NCBI GenBank assembly: GCA_002709385.1
Contig: PAQS01000003.1
Location: forward strand, 34,102-55,366
DNA from: Waddliaceae bacterium
Lineage (GTDB): Bacteria > Chlamydiota > Chlamydiia > Chlamydiales > GCA-2709385
Length of the DNA stretch: 21,265 nucleotides
Reading direction: 5' to 3'
The notes under the pieces: model-generated
Databases searched by the model: none
What the model was told of the DNA's origin: nothing
What the model saw: only the letters and a program-made list of their open reading frames with translations
Position numbers and translations under genes: made by a program
Part shown: positions 17,401 through 21,265 of the stretch, piece by piece
Layout: every line of letters starts with the position of its first letter
Position numbering within the stretch: position 1 is the first letter of the stretch

Positions 17401-20400
17401 GAATGCTAGTAATGCCTTCTCTGGATCTGTAGGGTTTACGACTCAAGGAACAAATCTAAGTCACGTATCTTTCACTAATAATGGAGCAACATCACTTGCA
17501 GCATCAACTGTAGATGGTAATTTCATTGTAGATTCTGACGGTTCTTTGAATTTTGCAAATACTTCTGTGTCTGGAAATCTGACAGCAACTGCTGGCGGAG
17601 TGATTTCACAAACAGGATCAATCACAGTTACAGGTACTTCTTCCTTCACTACAGATCAAGATGATATGGCTGTGGTTTTAGGAGATGAAAGCAACTCTCT
17701 TACAGGAGCTGTTACGATCATTACTCAAAGTAGTGGTAGCAATACTGCTCATGTAGATTTAGCAAATACTCAAGCTCTTAGCTTAAGTGGATGGGTAGTT
17801 GCAGGTGATCTTAATGTAAGTAGTGCATCGACAATCGATTTTGCAGCAATGACCCTCCCAGGTACATTAGATGTAGTAGCTGGGGGAGCAATCACTCAAA
17901 GTGGTGCCTTAAATGTAACAGGAGCATCTACATTTACTACAAATGCAGATGATATTTCGATTACTCTAAGTAATGGAAGCAACAGCTTCAGTGATACTGT
18001 TTCTTTCATGACCCAGACATCTGGTGGAAACACAGGTCATGTAAGTTTCACAAATGCGAATTCTACATCTTTAGCAGCATCTTCTATAGCTGGTGATTTA
18101 ACCATCACAACAACTGGAACGACTGCATTTGCTGCAACTACTATTGCAGGTGATCTTCTTGCTAGTTCTTCTCAGACTGTTACACAGACAGGTGACTTAA
18201 CAGTTGGTGGATCTACTAGTGTAACTACAAGCACAGATGATCAGTCTATTACTCTTAACCGAGCCGGCAATAGTTTTACTGGTGCAGTAACTTTAGCAAC
18301 TCAAACAAGTGGTGCTAATAGCGGAGATATTGCTTTCACTAACAGTCTAGATACAACAGTATCTGGATGGACCATGGGTGGTGATTTAACTGTTGTATCT
18401 GGTGGAAATGTATCTTTTGCAGCAACAACAGTACCTGGAAATCTCTCAGTAGATAGCTCTGGTGACATATCACAAACAGGTGCATTAACTGTTTCTGGAA
18501 CAAGCGCATTCACTACAAGTGCAAATGACCAAACAATCACTCTGACTAATGCAAGCAATGCTCTTAGTGGATCAGTTTCTTTCTTGAGCCAAGGAAGCAA
18601 TTTATCTCACGTTTCCTTGACGAATACAGGAGCAACAACTCTTTCTCCTTCTACAATCACAGGTGATTTTACTTTAGATAGTTCTGGTGCCATCGTCTTC
18701 TCTGGTACTTCGGTATCGGGAGACCTTTCGGTGATTGCAGGTGGAGCGATCACTCAGTCAGCTGCTATTTCTGTCACAGGAACATCTACATTCACAACAG
18801 ATGTAGATGACACAGCAATTACTTTAACTAATGCTGGAAACGCCTTTACAGGAACAAGCACATTCACAACGCAAACATCTGGTGGAAATGCAGGGCATGT
18901 AGCTTGGACAAATAATGGTGTAGGAAGTTTATTTGGAGCATCTACAGTTGCTGGTGATCTTACAATCATCACTGATGATACTCTAGATATGGCGGCATCT
19001 TCAGTTGCAGGAAATTTAAGTGCAACAGCAGGTGGGGCGATCTCGCAAAGCGGAACATTGAATATCAGTGGAACTTCGGCTTTTACTACAAATGTAGATG
19101 ATATGGCTGTTACATTGTCTGATGCAAGTAACGTATTCACTGGTGCGGTAACTGTAACCACACAAAGTTCTGGATTAAACACAGCCCACGTTAGCATTAC
19201 AGATACAACAGCTCTAAATGTAAATTCGTGGAATATTGGCGGTGATTTAACTGTTATTAGTGGAGCTACTTCAGATTTTGCTTCTTCTACAATTGCAGGA
19301 GATCTAACAGCAACAGTATCGGGAAATATTACTCAATCTGGAGCATTGACTGTTGGAGGAGCATCATCTTTCACAACTGATGTAAATGACGCTACAATTA
19401 CTTTAAGCGATGCATCTAATGCGTTCTCTGGAGCTGTTACATTTACAACTCAAGGAACAAATCTTTCTGATGTTGCTTTCACCAATAATGGAACTGGTAC
19501 TTCTATTGGGGCTTCTACAGTTGCTGGTGATCTGACTTTGATTACTGATAGTACTCTGTCTCTAGCAGCCACAACTGTTGCGGGTAACTTCTCTCTTACT
19601 GCTGGTGATGATGTAAGTCAAACTGGAGCACTAACTGTAAGTGGAACTTCAGCATTTACAACAAATGTAGACGATAAAACGATTACGCTAAGTGATGTAG
19701 GAAACGCCTTCACAGGTGCGATTACCTTAACCACACAAGGAACAAACCTTTCTCATGTTTCTCTTGTTAATAATGGTACAGCGACTTCAATTGCAGCTTC
19801 AACCGTAGCCGGTGATCTGACAGTTGATACTGACAGTGCGCTTTCTTATGCAGCAACAAGTGTTTCTGGAAATCTTGTATCGATTTCTGGTGGTGCATTG
19901 ACTCAATCTGGTGCTTTCACTGTAGCAGGAACATCTTCATTTACAACAGATAGCAATGATACAGCAATTACTTTGACAAATGCTGGCAATGCTTTCACTG
20001 GTGCTGTTTCATTCAATACACAAACAGCTGGTGGAAACATAGGTCATGTAACTTGGACAAACAACGGACTTGGTTCTTTACTTGGCACTTCTACAATCGC
20101 TGGTGATTTGACAATCAGTACAGATAGTACATTAGACATGGGAGCTGCTACAGTAGCTGGCAACCTCAGTGTTACTGCATCTGACAATATGACACAGAGT
20201 GGTGCTCTTTCTGTGACAGGAACTTCAGCATTCACAACAGATGCAAATGACAAAACCATCACTTTGACAAATGCCTCTAACATTTTCACTGGTGCTGTAA
20301 CCATCACGACACAAAGCGGTGGAAGTAATGCTTCTCATGTAGCAATCACTGATACTACAGCAGTGAATGTAAGTGGATGGACTCTTACAGGTGACTTAAG

Positions 20401-21265
20401 CATTGTAAGTGGTGAAACAGTTTCTTTTGCAGCAACAACAGTACCAGGAGACTTAACTGTTACAGCTGGGGATGACATCACACAAAGTGCTGCTTTAACA
20501 GTTAGCGGTGCATCAAGCTTTACAACAAACGTAGATGACAAAACAGTTACCCTAACAAATGCAAGCAATGCCTTTACAGGAGCAGTAGGCTTCACCACTC
20601 AAGGCACAAGTAACTCTCATGTAAGTCTTGTAAATAACGGAACAGGTACTTTAATTGGAGCTTCTACAGTAGCTGGTGAATTAACCGTTGATACAGATGA
20701 TACCTTAAGTTTTGCGGCAACAAGTGTAGCTGGAGACCTTGTAGCAACATCTGGTGGAGCAATGAGCCAGAGTGGTGCTTTAACAGTGAGTGGAACTTCA
20801 GCATTCACAACAGATGTGAATGATATGGCCATCACTCTTACAGATGTAGGCAATGCCTTCACTGGGGCTGTAACGTTTACTACACAAAGCGCGGGTGGAA
20901 ACACAGGGGATGTTCAGTGGACGAATAATGGAGTAGGTTCTTTATTTGCTGCATCTACAGTAGCTGGTGATTTAACCATCATTACTGATGATACGCTTTC
21001 TATGGCAGCAAGTACGATTGCTGGTGATTTAAGTGTAACAGCAGGAGACAATATTACTCAGTCTGGAGCTCTAACTGTAAGCGGAAGCTCAGCATTCACA
21101 ACAAATATAGATGACAAAACCATTACTTTAACAAATGCAAGTAACGCGTTTACAGGTGCGATCACATTCACGACTCAAGGAACAAGTAATTCTGATGTAA
21201 GCGTTGTGAATAACGGAACAGGCACTTCAATCGGAGCATCTACAGTAGCTGGTGATTTCACTGTA
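14474..21265 (+). CDS. TpsA-type filamentous haemagglutinin-like exoprotein, 3' end beyond the window
   Basis: The frame is open from the ATG at 14474 to the last base (2,264 codons, no stop), so the gene is partial on the right. The N-terminus is an extended signal peptide with hydrophobic AFAASMFLKSMALMA ending near residue 47. The TPS (haemagglutination activity) domain follows, with FDHFNI, NRIISGDP, and NPAGVIFG at 128-135, the family's secretion motif. Residues to about 430 continue as a beta-helix rich in GEVVVWADKA-type strands. About 440-660 is a Ser/Thr/Gly-rich linker of similar strands. From residue 661 there are tandem repeats of 94-97 residues. Mature-region cysteine is limited to Cys167, as is common in exported fibrous proteins. 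The ribosome site is a weak GAGAGA. It is almost certainly secreted by the TpsB partner just upstream and surface-displayed as an adhesin or similar; the ligand is unknown. GC content looks higher here than in the giant gene. Confidence 0.93.
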   Translation, partial: MQGNKGFNSGNKLVSILSADFFVKQAKNLCKGAFAASMFLKSMALMAGPTGEQVVAGTATFDRVGDQTIIHASDGSIINFDHFNIASHESVQFVQPSDLARVLNRIISGDPTQIDGSLQANGQVYLLNPAGVIFGPDAIVDAGAFYAVAAQMSNYDFLHNINRFTQCDGKVINYGTITSDLVALVGESVANHGQIIAESGIVTMVAGEDVLLKPQGGRIYAKIEGAIGEDGRPVGVENTGEIIAENGFVNLGAGDIFSLAINTSGTIIADTIDINGGQGEVHVSGILDASISDIGESGGSVRIQGDKIAILGGEILASGHTGGGEVLIGGGAHGADESMNNASMVYVAPDAEIDASSLIAGDGGEVVVWADKATRFHGKITALGGIESGAGGFAEVSGKNYVEFNGLADLRSDHGPKGTLLLDPNNITISNIGIQSAFFDGFDWTTLDDSAVIFASTIENQLNFSSVTIITDATGTNSEAGNITISDSITSPATAESLILQAHGDIYVNANIDFSASTGGFVSLQADSVSTDGSGAIVNGGGVITVNANTGLELTASNGIGSSGTYLSVVGLNDFSASSTTGGIYVSNSGSGDIAFATVNGTTGVTTATSGEISIINTDGAINGSASVSSADDLTLNASGGMNLGAATVAGDLSLSAGDNISQTGAFTVTGTTDITTNSDDKTITLTDAGNAFSGQVSITNQGAGNLSDVAITNNSTALDLATAEIFGDFTFVGDTAFAMPALTVHGDLSVTSSGTITQTGTLSVDGAAAFVTNADDMAITLDNVSNLISGAASFTTQSSGANTAHVTWINNGGASSLGASTVAGNLSITSDNAVDIALSSVSSDMTVSAGDVITQSGALTVAGNSVFTTTNDDKSITLSDLANSFSGTIDVNTQSSGSNLGHISLASTGSVDVSTWAIAGDLTVDTGAAMTLPAMTVPGDLSIIAGGDITQSGAITVTGDSSFTADVDDAVITLSNASNAFSGSVGFTTQGTNLSHVSFTNNGATSLAASTVDGNFIVDSDGSLNFANTSVSGNLTATAGGVISQTGSITVTGTSSFTTDQDDMAVVLGDESNSLTGAVTIITQSSGSNTAHVDLANTQALSLSGWVVAGDLNVSSASTIDFAAMTLPGTLDVVAGGAITQSGALNVTGASTFTTNADDISITLSNGSNSFSDTVSFMTQTSGGNTGHVSFTNANSTSLAASSIAGDLTITTTGTTAFAATTIAGDLLASSSQTVTQTGDLTVGGSTSVTTSTDDQSITLNRAGNSFTGAVTLATQTSGANSGDIAFTNSLDTTVSGWTMGGDLTVVSGGNVSFAATTVPGNLSVDSSGDISQTGALTVSGTSAFTTSANDQTITLTNASNALSGSVSFLSQGSNLSHVSLTNTGATTLSPSTITGDFTLDSSGAIVFSGTSVSGDLSVIAGGAITQSAAISVTGTSTFTTDVDDTAITLTNAGNAFTGTSTFTTQTSGGNAGHVAWTNNGVGSLFGASTVAGDLTIITDDTLDMAASSVAGNLSATAGGAISQSGTLNISGTSAFTTNVDDMAVTLSDASNVFTGAVTVTTQSSGLNTAHVSITDTTALNVNSWNIGGDLTVISGATSDFASSTIAGDLTATVSGNITQSGALTVGGASSFTTDVNDATITLSDASNAFSGAVTFTTQGTNLSDVAFTNNGTGTSIGASTVAGDLTLITDSTLSLAATTVAGNFSLTAGDDVSQTGALTVSGTSAFTTNVDDKTITLSDVGNAFTGAITLTTQGTNLSHVSLVNNGTATSIAASTVAGDLTVDTDSALSYAATSVSGNLVSISGGALTQSGAFTVAGTSSFTTDSNDTAITLTNAGNAFTGAVSFNTQTAGGNIGHVTWTNNGLGSLLGTSTIAGDLTISTDSTLDMGAATVAGNLSVTASDNMTQSGALSVTGTSAFTTDANDKTITLTNASNIFTGAVTITTQSGGSNASHVAITDTTAVNVSGWTLTGDLSIVSGETVSFAATTVPGDLTVTAGDDITQSAALTVSGASSFTTNVDDKTVTLTNASNAFTGAVGFTTQGTSNSHVSLVNNGTGTLIGASTVAGELTVDTDDTLSFAATSVAGDLVATSGGAMSQSGALTVSGTSAFTTDVNDMAITLTDVGNAFTGAVTFTTQSAGGNTGDVQWTNNGVGSLFAASTVAGDLTIITDDTLSMAASTIAGDLSVTAGDNITQSGALTVSGSSAFTTNIDDKTITLTNASNAFTGAITFTTQGTSNSDVSVVNNGTGTSIGASTVAGDFTV
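16454..21265 (+). repeat. Tandem coding repeats of 282-291 bp in the exoprotein (16 complete plus one partial)
   Basis: Each unit opens with ITQSGALTVSGTSAFTT or a variant, then a D/N-D pair, ITL, NAFTGA, a TQ-containing turn, and ends with STVAGDLTV and a second AGDL-type strand. Units start at 16454, 16742, 17033, 17321, 17603, 17891, 18179, 18467, 18749, 19040, 19328, 19613, 19898, 20189, 20477, 20762 and 21053. The last is cut by the window edge after 71 codons. Lengths vary by single codons only in the turn after TQ and near it, so the frame is kept. The pattern resembles the beta-strand repeats found in large FHA-like proteins. No cysteine occurs in any unit. Confidence 0.93.

Noticed and set aside
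16576-20904. Several long minus-strand open frames antisense to the exoprotein repeats, coding Val/Ala/Pro-rich peptides
   Set aside because: They recur with the repeat period and result from the biased codons of the plus-strand repeats lacking stops in the opposite frame. They have no ribosome sites and overlap a well-supported gene.
16454-21265. CRISPR or non-coding satellite array
   Set aside because: The period is 282-291 bp, units differ by whole codons, and one reading frame stays open throughout; this is a protein repeat.

Overview
This 21,265-base window is AT-rich bacterial DNA with six protein-coding genes and no RNA genes, insertion sequences or CRISPR arrays that I can see. The best guess for the host is an environmental (non-Chlamydiaceae) member of the Chlamydiae, such as a Simkania- or Parachlamydia-like organism. 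That rests on a giant DUF3638/DUF3645-type protein, otherwise mainly known from eukaryotes and recalled from amoeba-associated chlamydiae, and on a small protein with an Inc-like bilobed hydrophobic region. No marker gene is present, so this is inference.

Layout. Bases 55-9618 (minus strand) hold one gene for a 3,187-residue protein. Its C-terminal third resembles the helicase-like DUF3638/DUF3645 core, with Walker A-, Walker B- and motif VI-like segments. Its N-terminal part carries conserved-looking His and Cys motifs that suggest a papain- or OTU-like cysteine hydrolase. A 193-base divergent intergenic region follows, with a perfect 26-bp palindrome next to the giant gene's probable promoter. 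Then comes a 257-residue basic orphan (plus strand, GTG start), which converges on a 202-residue orphan (minus strand) across a 15-bp-stem bidirectional terminator. Next, on the plus strand, is a 216-residue protein with two membrane helices followed by a coiled coil and an acidic tail. It is closed by two consecutive intrinsic terminators.

From about 12.3 kb to the end lies a two-partner secretion (type Vb) locus. A 710-residue TpsB-type outer-membrane transporter is followed after 19 bases by a TpsA-type exoprotein that runs off the right edge after 2,264 codons. The exoprotein has a signal peptide, a TPS (haemagglutination-activity) domain, a beta-helix stretch, and 16 complete plus one partial tandem repeats of 94-97 residues. 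These fall into recognisable subclasses arranged in a preferred order. TpsB should export and thread TpsA to the cell surface, giving a long fibrous adhesin-like protein. The rest of the window has no obvious functional link to this pair. Bases 1-54 hold only the end of the giant gene's downstream flank, and I see no convincing terminator there. No intergenic stretch exceeds 300 bases; the longest, 12063-12321, is described under its terminators and promoter.
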